Source of the DNA: Alteromonadaceae bacterium
GTDB lineage: Bacteria; Pseudomonadota; Gammaproteobacteria; Enterobacterales; Alteromonadaceae
Direction of reading: 5' to 3'
Length of the DNA stretch: 64,000 nt
NCBI GenBank assembly: GCA_013216015.1
Contig: JABSOI010000013.1
Location: 1 to 64,000 of the forward strand
The notes beneath the pieces are model-generated. The model had not been told where the DNA came from and did no database searches. It worked only from the letters and a program-made list of their open reading frames with translations. Positions 1 through 8,840 of the stretch are shown here, piece after piece; position 1 is the first letter of the stretch; each line of letters opens with the position of its first letter. The position numbers and the translations under genes are program-made.

Positions 1-211
1 CGAATGAATCCCCCCCTTTGGTCCGTAGACGTTATGCGGTATTAGCAGTCGTTTCCAACTGTTGTCCCCCACCATATGGCATATTCCCAAGCATTACTCA
101 CCCGTCCGCCGCTCGTCAGCAGATAGCAAGCTATCTCTGTTACCGCTCGACTTGCATGTGTTAAGCCTGCCGCCAGCGTTCAATCTGAGCCATGATCAAA
201 CTCTTCAATTA
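1..211 (-). rRNA. rrs: 16S ribosomal RNA, 5' end (partial)
   Basis: Read on the minus strand, the segment contains the universal 16S start (GAAGAGTTTGATCATGGCTC) ending near position 211, followed by the expected GAACGCTGGCGGC and AACACATGCAAGTCGAGCGG blocks. The rest of the gene runs off the left edge of the window. About 210 nt are present, which is too little for a firm species call. The mature 5' end is set by analogy with E. coli and could differ by a base or two. Confidence 0.97.
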
Positions 212-463
212 TAAATCGTTTGTGTATCAACAAGTGATACTGCTCAATGAATTCTGTCGTGTTACTTCTTTTACTTAAGCTAAGCCGAAGTTAAAGTAGT
301 AACTACATAAAACGTACATTTCAATTCACTTATAAATAAGCCAATCAAATTATACTTTTTTGTATGAACATCATCATTAAGTAATTTTTCTGTCTCTCCC
401 GAAAGAGAAGACTATGTAAAATCAACATTAATGTGAGTGCCCACACAAATTGCATGATAACTA

Positions 464-476
464 ATTGTTAAAGAGC
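464..476 (-). promoter_or_regulatory. rRNA leader boxA antitermination site
   Basis: The minus strand reads GCTCTTTAACAAT, the conserved boxA of gammaproteobacterial rRNA leaders, where the NusB/NusE-based antitermination complex assembles on the transcript. A few bases downstream the leader reads TGTGTGGGCACTCAC (about 431-446), the block that commonly follows boxA in Enterobacteria and Vibrio. Position, about 250 nt upstream of mature 16S, is as expected. Confidence 0.85.
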
Positions 477-574
477 GTTATCTCGTCAACACTTTAAAAG
501 TGTAAAAAGATAACCGGTGTTAGTCGCATTCGCTAACCACCGTTACTTCAAGCCTTGCCTGAAGCGAGATGCGC

Positions 575-602
575 ATGATACGCTTCTCAGTTTTGATGTC
601 AA
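575..602 (-). promoter_or_regulatory. Probable rRNA operon promoter (proximal)
   Basis: On the minus strand a perfect -35 TTGACA (602-597) is followed after 16 bases by TATCAT (580-575), then a GC-rich discriminator GCGCATC. A GC-rich discriminator just after the -10 is typical of stringently controlled rRNA P1 promoters. The call rests on consensus match and position only. Confidence 0.75.
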
Positions 603-733
603 CGTTTATTTTCAAGTTTTTCGAACTTCGAATTTCAATCGAAAGTAAACGTTAAGTTGACTGTTTATTGCCTTCTAAGAAGACTTAACTTATCAAAACA
701 GTTCTTTGGGTTACCCCTTGGAACTGGATGCGC

Positions 734-762
734 ATTTTAGACACTTTTAACTTTTGGTCAAC
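734..762 (-). promoter_or_regulatory. Probable rRNA operon promoter (distal)
   Basis: The minus strand carries TTGACC (762-757), a 17-base spacer and TAAAAT (739-734), followed by the discriminator GCGCATCC, nearly identical to that of the promoter 160 bp downstream. Two tandem promoters with a shared discriminator fit an rRNA operon. The flanks are AT-rich, as in UP elements. Confidence 0.65.
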
Positions 763-860
763 CTTTTTTTAAAATAAATTCCATTTAATTTTATTTAGCT
801 AATTAATGGTAGTTCAAGTATTCCAATTTCACACAGATAAATACAAATTAATATGCAAAT

Positions 861-1403
861 TTAAACAATGAACTGGGCTGCATCCTTTAGTTTCTCTACA
901 CGATTGACTTTAATATCAAAATCATCAATGTACTGGCTTTTAACTAATATTCGATTATCAACTCCAGCTGCAGCTGCAGCTTCCATATCCGATATTTTGT
1001 CACCTATAAAAACACTTTGTTTTAAATCGATATTATGTTCATATTTTGCTTTAACTATCATTCCTGGCTTAGGTTTTCGACAATCACAGTCCATTTTATA
1101 CTCGTTAGTTCCTTTTAATGGATGATGAGGGCAATAATAAACATCTTTTATTTCAATATTTTGTTTCTTAAATTCAGCTTTCATCCATGATGTTAAACAT
1201 TCAAAATCTGTAATTTTATAATATCCACGTGCAATACCTGCTTGATTAGTGATCACAAATATTTGATAACCCTTTTCCATTGCTAATGTACATATTTCAA
1301 AAATACCATCCACAAATTCAAAATTTTCTATTTTATGAACATAACCATGATCCACATTAATAATGCCATCACGGTCTAAAAATAATGCTTTAACCATAAT
1401 CAT
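861..1403 (-). CDS. gmhB: D-glycero-D-manno-heptose-1,7-bisphosphate 7-phosphatase
   Basis: This 180-residue HAD-superfamily phosphatase should remove the C7 phosphate of heptose 1,7-bisphosphate in the ADP-heptose pathway for the LPS core, in the cytoplasm. Visible motifs are the nucleophile loop DRDG (about residues 10-13), the second HAD motif in TNQAG (about 52), a GmhB-type zinc site made of CPHHP (about 91) and CDCRKPKPG (about 107), and the C-terminal GDKISD acid pair. Length is normal for GmhB. It stands alone between the rRNA leader and the ivd operon. A second ATG two codons in (1397) is an equally possible start, because the ribosome site is weak. Confidence 0.88.
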   Translation of the reverse strand: MIMVKALFLDRDGIINVDHGYVHKIENFEFVDGIFEICTLAMEKGYQIFVITNQAGIARGYYKITDFECLTSWMKAEFKKQNIEIKDVYYCPHHPLKGTNEYKMDCDCRKPKPGMIVKAKYEHNIDLKQSVFIGDKISDMEAAAAAGVDNRILVKSQYIDDFDIKVNRVEKLKDAAQFIV

Positions 1404-1521
1404 TTGATCACTATTTAATATTTAAGTCCAATCAACTTAATGTGTTGATAACATCTGTATATTGATCAAACAAAGGCAAGTACAGCTCGTCTTAATCTTT
1501 TACTGATATAAGCAATTATGC

Positions 1522-2283
1522 TTACATACAAAGACCACCATCTATTTCAACAACACGACCAGTAAAAAACTCATTTTCAAAAATGTATTTAACCGTATGA
1601 GCAATTTCATCAGGTTCACCTAAACGGCCAACAGGTTTCATCTTCTCTAAACGTTCACGCATTTCAGGTTTCATTGCGTCTGTCATTGCCGTACGAATTA
1701 CTCCAGGGGCGATAGCACCTACACGAATACCGTGCCGACCTAGTTCACGTGCCCATGTTACCGTCATTGCAACAACACCCGCTTTTGATGCGGAATAATT
1801 AGTTTGCCCCATATTGCCATTTCGAGCAATAGAAGACATATTGATGATCACACCTTTACGGCCATTTTCAATCATATGAACTGCAGCTTCACGACCACAC
1901 AAAAATACACCTGTTAAATTAACATCTATAACTGATTGAAACTGCTCTAATGACATTTTTTTACTAACAACGCCATCTTTAGCTTTAACAAACATGCCAT
2001 CACGTAAGATACCCGCGTTATTGATCAAACCATCGATACCATTAAGATCGCTGTTAATTTGAGAAAATGCAGTTTCAACTTCACTTTCATTGCAAACATT
2101 TGCCAAATAATATTTTGCAGTTGAACCTGCTTTTTCAACTAAGGCAACCGATTCTTTCAATTGCTCTTCATTCAAATCTATTAACGCTAATTTAGCACCA
2201 CTAGCGGCTAAATCTACAGCCATAGCTCTTCCCAAGCCTTGACCACCACCTGTAATAACGATAACTTTACCTTGTAAATTCAT
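1522..2283 (-). CDS. ivdG: SDR dehydrogenase, probable 3-hydroxy-2-methylbutyryl-CoA dehydrogenase
   Basis: A 253-residue classical short-chain dehydrogenase. It shows the NAD(P)-binding GGGQGLGRA near residue 12, NNAG near 88, and the catalytic Ser...Tyr-x-x-x-Lys (YSASK, about 160-164). As last gene of the valine/isoleucine operon it most likely oxidises 2-methyl-3-hydroxybutyryl-CoA to 2-methylacetoacetyl-CoA, the substrate of the thiolase encoded at the operon's head. FabG-like proteins look similar, so the substrate comes from context, not from the sequence. It follows mmsB by 42 nt and has a purine-rich ribosome site (AAGAAG). Confidence 0.78.
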   Translation of the reverse strand: MNLQGKVIVITGGGQGLGRAMAVDLAASGAKLALIDLNEEQLKESVALVEKAGSTAKYYLANVCNESEVETAFSQINSDLNGIDGLINNAGILRDGMFVKAKDGVVSKKMSLEQFQSVIDVNLTGVFLCGREAAVHMIENGRKGVIINMSSIARNGNMGQTNYSASKAGVVAMTVTWARELGRHGIRVGAIAPGVIRTAMTDAMKPEMRERLEKMKPVGRLGEPDEIAHTVKYIFENEFFTGRVVEIDGGLCM

Positions 2284-2325
2284 AAAATTTCTTCTTTGTT
2301 TATTGATTTTTATTAAAACGTTTAA

Positions 2326-3216
2326 CTATTTCATTTTATTAAATAGATTAAAGATGCTGGAAAAATCTTTATCGCCATTACCTGCTGCTGCATGCATTGC
2401 ATATAAACTACGGGCTAAAGATCCCATAGGGGTTGATGATTGACTATTTACAGCTGTATCCATAGCAAGGCCTAAATCTTTCGCCATTAAATCGACCATA
2501 AATCCACCTTGATAATCATTTGATGATGGTACGTTCTCCATCACACCCGGACAAGGATTATAAACATCAAGCGTCCAGTTACTTCCTGAACTTTTACTCA
2601 TGATATTAGAAAGTACCGCAGGATCTAAACCATTGGCAATTCCAAGCTGTAGCGCTTCAGAAGTGCCGACCATCAAAACAGACAACATCATATTATTGCA
2701 AGCCTTGGCTATTTGTCCTGCCCCGTGACTACCCGCATGAAAAATATTCTTCCCCATATTATCTAAAACAGCTTTTGCTTTGTTAAAATCTGTCTCGCTG
2801 CCACCAACCATAAAACTTAATGTGCCAGCTGTTGCACCACCTACTCCACCAGACACAGGTGCATCAATAAAGTTTATACCTTTTTCTGACAAAACAGCGG
2901 CAACTTTACGTGAAGTTGCAGCATCAATAGTTGATGAATCAATAACCAATGCCCCGGGAGCAATATGATTGATTAATCCTTTTTCACCAAGATAAACCGC
3001 TTCAACATGCTTGCCGGCAGGTAACATAGTAATTATAAATTCGGCATCTTTAACACAGGTTGATGCATCTGTTTGAGTACTGGCACCATGTTCGACTATA
3101 CTTGCTACTGCTTGCTCTGATAAGTCAAAAACACAAACCTGATGTCCAGCTTTTACTAAATTGACGGCCATTGGACCACCCATATTGCCTAAACCTATAA
3201 ATGCTATATTCGCCAT
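2326..3216 (-). CDS. mmsB: 3-hydroxyisobutyrate dehydrogenase
   Basis: A 296-residue beta-hydroxyacid dehydrogenase (called ivdF in LiuR-regulon nomenclature) that oxidises 3-hydroxyisobutyrate to methylmalonate semialdehyde with NAD+ in valine breakdown. It begins with the family's dinucleotide motif GLGNMGGPMA and has the substrate-binding signature DAPVSGGVGGA near residue 118 and the catalytic-lysine region AKACNNMM near 168. A good ribosome site (AGGAAACTATT) precedes the ATG. The next enzyme in the pathway, methylmalonate-semialdehyde dehydrogenase, is not encoded in this window. Confidence 0.92.
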   Translation of the reverse strand: MANIAFIGLGNMGGPMAVNLVKAGHQVCVFDLSEQAVASIVEHGASTQTDASTCVKDAEFIITMLPAGKHVEAVYLGEKGLINHIAPGALVIDSSTIDAATSRKVAAVLSEKGINFIDAPVSGGVGGATAGTLSFMVGGSETDFNKAKAVLDNMGKNIFHAGSHGAGQIAKACNNMMLSVLMVGTSEALQLGIANGLDPAVLSNIMSKSSGSNWTLDVYNPCPGVMENVPSSNDYQGGFMVDLMAKDLGLAMDTAVNSQSSTPMGSLARSLYAMHAAAGNGDKDFSSIFNLFNKMK

Positions 3217-3378
3217 AATAGTTTCCTAATAATATTGTTATTTAATTCGGTTCTTTAATACTGTTCATTAACACTAATAATTTAATGCCTTTAATATGAT
3301 CGTTTCACGACCTAATTAAACGGCATTTTCAAATAGCCTGGGCTGACTCTATGCTGAGTTAATCTATGCTTGGTTTAT

Positions 3379-4509
3379 CTATTCTAAACTACCCAAACAT
3401 GCCAACGGATGTGCTGTTCCAGTCCATTTCGACTCAAAAAACCAATCAATAACTTCTGCATCAACAACTTTCACAGAATCAAACTTCCATTGAGGTTTAA
3501 AGTCTTTGTCTATCAATAACGCGCGAATTCCTTCAACAAACTCCCCGTACTGACCACATTTAACTGATAAATTCAGTTCCATGCGAAAGCAATCCGCTAA
3601 TGTTAATGATTGACCTTGAATTATTTGGCGATAAAAAATATGACCACTTAAAGCACTGCCATGTTTTAATGACTTTTGTGCTTTATTGAACCACTTGTCC
3701 TCAACTTCAACGCTTAAAATAGCTTCTACGGTGTCAGTAATATTGTCATGACTCATAACATGTTCAATCAATGCTTTTTGAGCACAGACATGAGAAACAG
3801 GTAATTTGGCATTAGAATGCAATTCTGAATCATGCATCAGAGCTGATAATTTATCGTGATTTAAAGCAATGGTATCGCCCCAGTTAATTTGGGTTAATTG
3901 CTCTATGAAATTTTCTTTTTTATCACTGGTAATAAAATAATCAGCCAACCCTGTATATTTAGCGTCTGCCGCATTTATTGATGCTCCCGTCAATCCTAAA
4001 AACAAGCCACAATTATCTGGCATACGATTTAAAAACCAAGTACCACCAACATCAGGGTACAAACCAATACTTATTTCAGGCATGGCAATCCGGGAAGACT
4101 CTGTCACAACCCGGTGACTAGCGCCAACCATCATACCTAATCCGCCTCCCATCACTATGCCGTTGCCCCACACAATGAAAGGTTTGTTAAAAGTATGAAT
4201 TAAATAATCAAGCTTATATTCTTTGGTGAAATAATTTTCCACTTCAGGTGCATAATCACCAACATGACTTTGCATTTCTTTATAAAGATGTACAACATCA
4301 CCACCAGCGCAAAATGCCTTTTCACCGGCACCTTGTAAAAATACCACAGAAATTTCATCATTTTGATGCCAAGCTTCTAACTGAAGATATAAAACGTCAA
4401 TCATATCCCCGCTTAAAGCATTTAAAGAACGCTCTGAATTTAATGTAGCAACAGCTATCTTTTTACCGTTATCACATAACAATTCTTGGAAAAGAACAAC
4501 ATTATTCAT
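3379..4509 (-). CDS. ivdE: 3-hydroxyisobutyryl-CoA hydrolase
   Basis: This 376-residue crotonase-fold protein is of HIBCH length, about 100 residues longer than an ordinary enoyl-CoA hydratase. It should cleave 3-hydroxyisobutyryl-CoA to the free acid used by MmsB. HIBCH-type features include the oxyanion-hole stretch CAGGDVV (about 67), GNGIVMGGGLGMM (about 114) and the MPEISIGLYPDVGGTW block (about 143), in which Glu and Asp are the catalytic residues of the family. It lies 23 nt downstream of ivdD and has an AAGGA ribosome site. Confidence 0.9.
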   Translation of the reverse strand: MNNVVLFQELLCDNGKKIAVATLNSERSLNALSGDMIDVLYLQLEAWHQNDEISVVFLQGAGEKAFCAGGDVVHLYKEMQSHVGDYAPEVENYFTKEYKLDYLIHTFNKPFIVWGNGIVMGGGLGMMVGASHRVVTESSRIAMPEISIGLYPDVGGTWFLNRMPDNCGLFLGLTGASINAADAKYTGLADYFITSDKKENFIEQLTQINWGDTIALNHDKLSALMHDSELHSNAKLPVSHVCAQKALIEHVMSHDNITDTVEAILSVEVEDKWFNKAQKSLKHGSALSGHIFYRQIIQGQSLTLADCFRMELNLSVKCGQYGEFVEGIRALLIDKDFKPQWKFDSVKVVDAEVIDWFFESKWTGTAHPLACLGSLE

Positions 4510-4532
4510 AATAAGATCCTTTTTTATATCAA

Positions 4533-5324
4533 TTATTTATTTAACCAAACGGGCTTACGCTTTTCTAAAAATGCTTGCACACCTTCCGCTTGATCTTCAG
4601 AATCAAATAAATCGACAAATGCCTGACGCTCTTGTGGTAAAGCGTCTGATATCGACATGACTCTATTTTTTTGAATGAGTTGTTTACATGCAGCTACCGC
4701 TACAGGACTTTGTTTTGAAACTTTACCGGCAAGGGCTATTGCAGCATCTTTTCCTGCGCCTTTACTTACAACTTCTTCAACTAAACCTATACGAAGAGCC
4801 GTTGAAGAATCGACCCGTTCTCCACATAAAATCATACGTTTTGTCCAGCCTTCACCAACTAGTATTGCTAAATTCTGAGTCCCGCCAGCGCAGGGTAATA
4901 AACCAACACTAGCTTCTGGCAGTGCCATAACAGCATGTTCTTCAGCGATCCTAATATCACAGGCAAGCGCAACTTCCAAGCCCCCGCCCATGGAGTAACC
5001 ATTTATCGCTGCAATTGAAACTCCTCTGAAGTTTGACAAGGTTTCAAACGCTTTACCAAAAATATCAGCCATGTCAGCAGCAATTTTTTTGTCGCCATCT
5101 GCAAATAATTTCAAATCAGCACCAGCGGAGAAAAATTTATCTCCACCACCTGTAAGTACTAAGGCATAAATATCGCTGTTTTGGTTTAATTCTAAAACCA
5201 AATCACGTAAATCAGTTAAACTTTGCGAGGTCCATGTATGTGCTGGAGGATTATTAAAAGTCACTACAGCGGTATGACCAATTATTTCAATAAGTAAATT
5301 TTCAAATTTTAAAAATTCTGACAT
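4533..5324 (-). CDS. ivdD: Enoyl-CoA hydratase of valine/isoleucine catabolism
   Basis: A 263-residue crotonase-family hydratase, expected to hydrate methacrylyl-CoA and tiglyl-CoA. The oxyanion-hole segment FFSAGADLK lies near residue 64 and GYSMGGGLEVALACD near 109. Catalytic-region residues are in ALPEASVGLLPCAGG, near 134. The protein is standard family length and sits between an acyl-CoA dehydrogenase and HIBCH, which sets its pathway role. The exact acyl preference is inferred from the operon. Confidence 0.87.
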   Translation of the reverse strand: MSEFLKFENLLIEIIGHTAVVTFNNPPAHTWTSQSLTDLRDLVLELNQNSDIYALVLTGGGDKFFSAGADLKLFADGDKKIAADMADIFGKAFETLSNFRGVSIAAINGYSMGGGLEVALACDIRIAEEHAVMALPEASVGLLPCAGGTQNLAILVGEGWTKRMILCGERVDSSTALRIGLVEEVVSKGAGKDAAIALAGKVSKQSPVAVAACKQLIQKNRVMSISDALPQERQAFVDLFDSEDQAEGVQAFLEKRKPVWLNK

Positions 5325-5372
5325 TATTTATTCTCTATATTAATTTGGGATCATTCGATTAACAAAAAGCAA

Positions 5373-6530
5373 TTAAAGTAACTGACCTGCACCTTCAGTT
5401 AATAATCTGCGGGCAATAATAACACGCATAATTTCATTAGTGCCTTCTAGAATTTGATGAACCCGTACGTCACGAAAATGACGTTCTAAAGGATATTCTT
5501 TGATATAACCATAACCACCGTGTATTTGCAGTGCAGCATCACAGACCTGAAAGCCAATATCAGTTGCAAAACGTTTTGCCATTGCACAATAAGCTGTTTT
5601 TTCCGGATCATTATTATCTAGCTTAAATGCAGCCAAACGCACAAGTTGACGAGCAGCGACTAATTCAGTTGCCATGTCAGCCAATTTGAATTGTAAACCT
5701 TGGAATGCAGCAATTGGTTTTCCAAATTGCTTACGTTCCTTCATGTATGCCATGGCTGAATTTAACGCTTGTTGTGCTGTACCAATGGAACAAGTGGCTA
5801 TATTTATACGACCGCCATCAAGGCCTTTCATTGCAATTGCAAATCCTTCACCTTCTTTGCCCAGTAGACTCTCAACTGGAACCTTAACGTTATCGAAAGT
5901 TATTTGACGTGTAGGTTGCGCATTCCAACCTAATTTTTCTTCTGCCTTACCGTAAATAATACCTTCAAGATCTGCCGGAATAGCTAATGCGGAAATACCT
6001 TTAGCGCCATCTCCACCTGTGCGAACCATAACTACTAAAATATCAGTTTCACCTGCACCGGAAATAAAAGCTTTTGAACCATTAACAATATAATGATCAC
6101 CGTCTTTTTTTGCCGTAGTGCTTAATGAGGCAGCATCAGAGCCAGAACCAGGCTCAGTTAAACAATATGAAGCCAGTTTTTCACCTTTTACCAAGGAAGG
6201 ACACCAAGTGTCTTTTACAGGAGCGGTTCCCCACGTTGCAATCATCCATGCTGCCATATTATGAATGGTCATCATAGCTGTTGTGGCGGTACACCCCATC
6301 GCGAGTTGTTCAAAGATAATAGAGGAATCAAGACGACTTAATGCTAATCCTCCCACCTCTTCTGGTGAGTACAAACCACAAAAACCAAGTTCACCTGCTT
6401 TGGCAATAACTTCTTTCGGAAAAATATGCTCTTGATCCCACTTTGCCGCATGCGGTGCAAATTCAGCATCAGCAAACTGTTTTGCTGTATCGGCAAACAT
6501 TTGCTGATCTTCAGTTAAGTTAAAATTCAC
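5373..6530 (-). CDS. ivdC: Acyl-CoA dehydrogenase, probable isobutyryl-CoA dehydrogenase
   Basis: A 385-residue FAD-dependent acyl-CoA dehydrogenase. It has YCLTEPGSGSDAASL (about 128), the FAD/substrate block FDNVKVP (about 214) and the C-terminal QIHGGYGYIKEYPLER plus QILEGTNEIMR, whose Glu is the usual catalytic base position. In this operon it should desaturate isobutyryl-CoA and/or 2-methylbutyryl-CoA, passing electrons to ETF. The start is GTG at 6530, preceded by AAAAAAGGATCG, a clear ribosome site. A hairpin with a T tract separates it from the thiolase gene, so it may need its own promoter. Confidence 0.88.
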   Translation of the reverse strand: MNFNLTEDQQMFADTAKQFADAEFAPHAAKWDQEHIFPKEVIAKAGELGFCGLYSPEEVGGLALSRLDSSIIFEQLAMGCTATTAMMTIHNMAAWMIATWGTAPVKDTWCPSLVKGEKLASYCLTEPGSGSDAASLSTTAKKDGDHYIVNGSKAFISGAGETDILVVMVRTGGDGAKGISALAIPADLEGIIYGKAEEKLGWNAQPTRQITFDNVKVPVESLLGKEGEGFAIAMKGLDGGRINIATCSIGTAQQALNSAMAYMKERKQFGKPIAAFQGLQFKLADMATELVAARQLVRLAAFKLDNNDPEKTAYCAMAKRFATDIGFQVCDAALQIHGGYGYIKEYPLERHFRDVRVHQILEGTNEIMRVIIARRLLTEGAGQLL

Positions 6531-6662
6531 TTACGATCCTTTTTTATTTATAGTTCTGAAGTATTATTGAATTAAATATATTGTTAAGTAACTTACCTAA
6601 TACCATCTAAATAATTACTATCCAAATATTTACAATCATAATAATTTAAACTTTCATTAAAG

Positions 6663-6725
6663 AAAAAATAGAAAAGCTGCTCAATAATAATAGTCACCTT
6701 TTTTCAAGAAAACATATTGAGCAGC
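6663..6725 (-). terminator. Hairpin with U tract between ivdA and ivdC
   Basis: GCTGCTCAATA (6676-6686) is exactly complementary to TATTGAGCAGC (6715-6725), an 11-bp stem with a 28-nt loop. On the minus strand the stem is followed by TTTTCTATTTTTTC. That arrangement is a factor-independent terminator downstream of ivdA, inside what would otherwise be one operon. The long loop leaves open that it attenuates rather than fully stops transcription. Confidence 0.68.
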
Positions 6726-6796
6726 ATCAAAATTTATTTTTACAATTAATAACTTCTTTAAGTTATAGCACTTTAAAAGACTGGCTAAAGTATGTC

Positions 6797-7981
6797 TTAA
6801 AGCATTTCGACAGCGATAGCCGTCGCTTCACCACCACCAATGCATAAAGAAGCAACACCTTTAGATAGCCCCTTATTTTTGAGAGCATGAATCAATGTCA
6901 CCATAATGCGTGCTCCACTTGCTCCTAAAGGATGACCCAATGCGCAAGCACCACCGTTTATATTGACTTTGCTGATTTCCAGATCCATATTTTTTATTGC
7001 CAGCATTGTAACCATGGCAAAAGCTTCGTTAATTTCAAATAGATCTACGTCTTTAGCATCCCAACCTGCTTTTTCCAGAACTTTAGTCATTGCGCCAACA
7101 GGTGCAACGGTAAACTCAGCTGGTTTTTGGGCATGGCTTGCATGACCTACAATTTTACAAAGAGGTGTTAAACCACGTTTTTGTGCTTCAGATAGTTTCA
7201 TCATTACCAACGCAGCAGCACCATCAGAAATAGAGCTGGAATTTGCTGCAGTAATAGTACCGTCTTTTTTAAATGCAGCACGAAGTGAAGGGATTTTTTC
7301 AGGACGTGCATTGCCCGGTTGTTCATCTATTTCAACAACCACATCACCTCGACGATTTTTTACTGTTACCGGGGTTACTTCGTTACTAAACGCACCAGAA
7401 TTAATAGCAGCGTTGGCACGCTCTAATGACTGAATAGCAAAAGCATCCATATCTTCACGGGTAAAACCAATATCGTCAGCCGTGTCTTGTGCGAAACACC
7501 CCATAGAAATACCATCATAAGCATTTTCAAGACCGTCCAACATCATATGGTCCAGCACTTGACCATGACCCATACGCATTCCCGCGCGACCTTTAGGTAA
7601 AAGGTAAGGCGCATTACTCATGCTTTCCATACCACCTGCAATAGCAACATCAATAGAACCAACCATTAATGAGTCGTGTGCTTGCATTACTGCTTTCATA
7701 CCTGAACCACACACCTTATTGATCGTGGTACAAACAGTAGATAAAGCCAGATCAGCTTTAATAGCTGCTTGACGGGCAGGCGCTTGTTTCAGACCAGCAG
7801 GTAAAACACACCCCATAATCACCTCATCAACTTGATCACCAGCTAAGTTAGCACTTGCTAGTGCGCCACGAATTGCTGTAGCCCCAAGATCAGGTGAAAT
7901 TACATTTGATAAACACCCCATAAAACCACCCATAGGGGTTCTTATGGCAGATACGATGACGATAGAATCGAGAGCAGACAT
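6797..7981 (-). CDS. ivdA: Acetyl-CoA acetyltransferase (branched-chain thiolase)
   Basis: A 394-residue thiolase expected to cleave 2-methylacetoacetyl-CoA to propionyl-CoA and acetyl-CoA at the end of isoleucine breakdown. The acylated cysteine is in NKVCGSGMK (about 90). The C-terminal catalytic histidine and cysteine motifs are NINGGACALGHPLGASGAR (about 340) and SLCIGGGEA (about 378). Its ribosome site (GGAGACCTAA) is the best in the operon. It is the first gene of the minus-strand arm and begins 66 bp from an LiuR-type palindrome, which suggests direct LiuR control. Confidence 0.92.
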   Translation of the reverse strand: MSALDSIVIVSAIRTPMGGFMGCLSNVISPDLGATAIRGALASANLAGDQVDEVIMGCVLPAGLKQAPARQAAIKADLALSTVCTTINKVCGSGMKAVMQAHDSLMVGSIDVAIAGGMESMSNAPYLLPKGRAGMRMGHGQVLDHMMLDGLENAYDGISMGCFAQDTADDIGFTREDMDAFAIQSLERANAAINSGAFSNEVTPVTVKNRRGDVVVEIDEQPGNARPEKIPSLRAAFKKDGTITAANSSSISDGAAALVMMKLSEAQKRGLTPLCKIVGHASHAQKPAEFTVAPVGAMTKVLEKAGWDAKDVDLFEINEAFAMVTMLAIKNMDLEISKVNINGGACALGHPLGASGARIMVTLIHALKNKGLSKGVASLCIGGGEATAIAVEML

Positions 7982-8046
7982 TTAGGTCTCCAAGTAAATA
8001 AACGAAAAAATTAATTGAATATGTAACAGATTAACTTAATTTGACG

Positions 8047-8062
8047 TTTACGCCAACGTAAA
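8047..8062. promoter_or_regulatory. LiuR operator, ivdA side
   Basis: TTTACGCCAACGTAAA is an inverted repeat with perfect 6-bp arms and a 4-bp centre, extended by one more pair (G...C) on each side. It matches the TTTACG-N4-CGTAAA form described for LiuR of proteobacterial branched-chain amino-acid regulons. It lies 66 bp upstream of the ivdA start. Confidence 0.85.
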
Positions 8063-8255
8063 CTTTAGCACCAAAAGCACTAATAAAAATTCAGTTAACA
8101 TTATTATTGTCATAATGAAATGCGCTTCACTCTATATGATTTATGAAAGTTTTACTCTTTTTAAAAACAATTAACTAACCTGTCAATCATGGAAAACTGT
8201 AATGTCTTATATACAGATGAAACATAATAACTGGTAATACAAGTCAAACCTCACC

Positions 8256-8271
8256 TTTACGTTCACGTAAA
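8256..8271. promoter_or_regulatory. LiuR operator, liuR-liuA side
   Basis: TTTACGTTCACGTAAA has the same arms and spacing as the palindrome 209 bp away. It ends 45 bp upstream of the liuR start. A TATAAT (8291-8296) lies 20 bp downstream, so bound LiuR would cover the -35 region. This points to autorepression together with control of the liu operon. Confidence 0.87.
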
Positions 8272-8315
8272 CTTAATGTAAAGTTGATAGTATAATAATC
8301 AGTTCAGAACTTTAA

Positions 8316-8717
8316 ATGAAAAAAGCAACACAAGTAACTTATTCTATTAGTGATTTATCTAAAGAATTTGACATTACAACCCGTAGCATACGTTTTTACG
8401 AAGACCAGACACTTTTATCTCCCGGCCGTAAAGGACAAACACGAATTTATAACCAAAGAGACAGGGTTAGACTAAAATTAATTCTGCGTGGTAAACGTCT
8501 AGGTTTTTCTTTAGCTGAAACTGGTCGATTATTTGATCTTTATGATGCTGATAAAACCAGTGGAACACAGTTAGAAACAATGATGAATCTTATCGCACAA
8601 AAAAGAAACGATTTAAATCAGCAGCTTGATGACATAAAAGCAGTACTGATTGAACTCGATGATCTGGAACAGAACTGTTTAAATACATTGGCAGAAGTCG
8701 AGTCTACTCAACAATAA
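8316..8717 (+). CDS. liuR: MerR-family transcriptional regulator of branched-chain amino-acid catabolism
   Basis: A 133-residue MerR-type regulator with an N-terminal winged helix-turn-helix (YSISDLSKEFDITTRSIRFY, about residues 10-29). A dimerisation helix lies in the C-terminal half (about 80-125, rich in Leu, Gln and Asp). No metal-binding cysteines typical of metal-sensing MerR proteins are evident. Position at the head of liuABCDE and between two LiuR-type palindromes identifies it as LiuR, which in related bacteria represses leucine/valine degradation until a pathway CoA intermediate accumulates. The ribosome site is poor. Confidence 0.9.
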   Translation: MKKATQVTYSISDLSKEFDITTRSIRFYEDQTLLSPGRKGQTRIYNQRDRVRLKLILRGKRLGFSLAETGRLFDLYDADKTSGTQLETMMNLIAQKRNDLNQQLDDIKAVLIELDDLEQNCLNTLAEVESTQQ

Positions 8718-8840
8718 AACCAATGAAAAATTTAGATTGGATAATAGCCAACCAACAAAATGAACAATTACATAGCAAATTTTGCTTAAAACACTTTTGC
8801 TAACAATTACCTGATAAATAATTAATTAAGGGTTTACACC

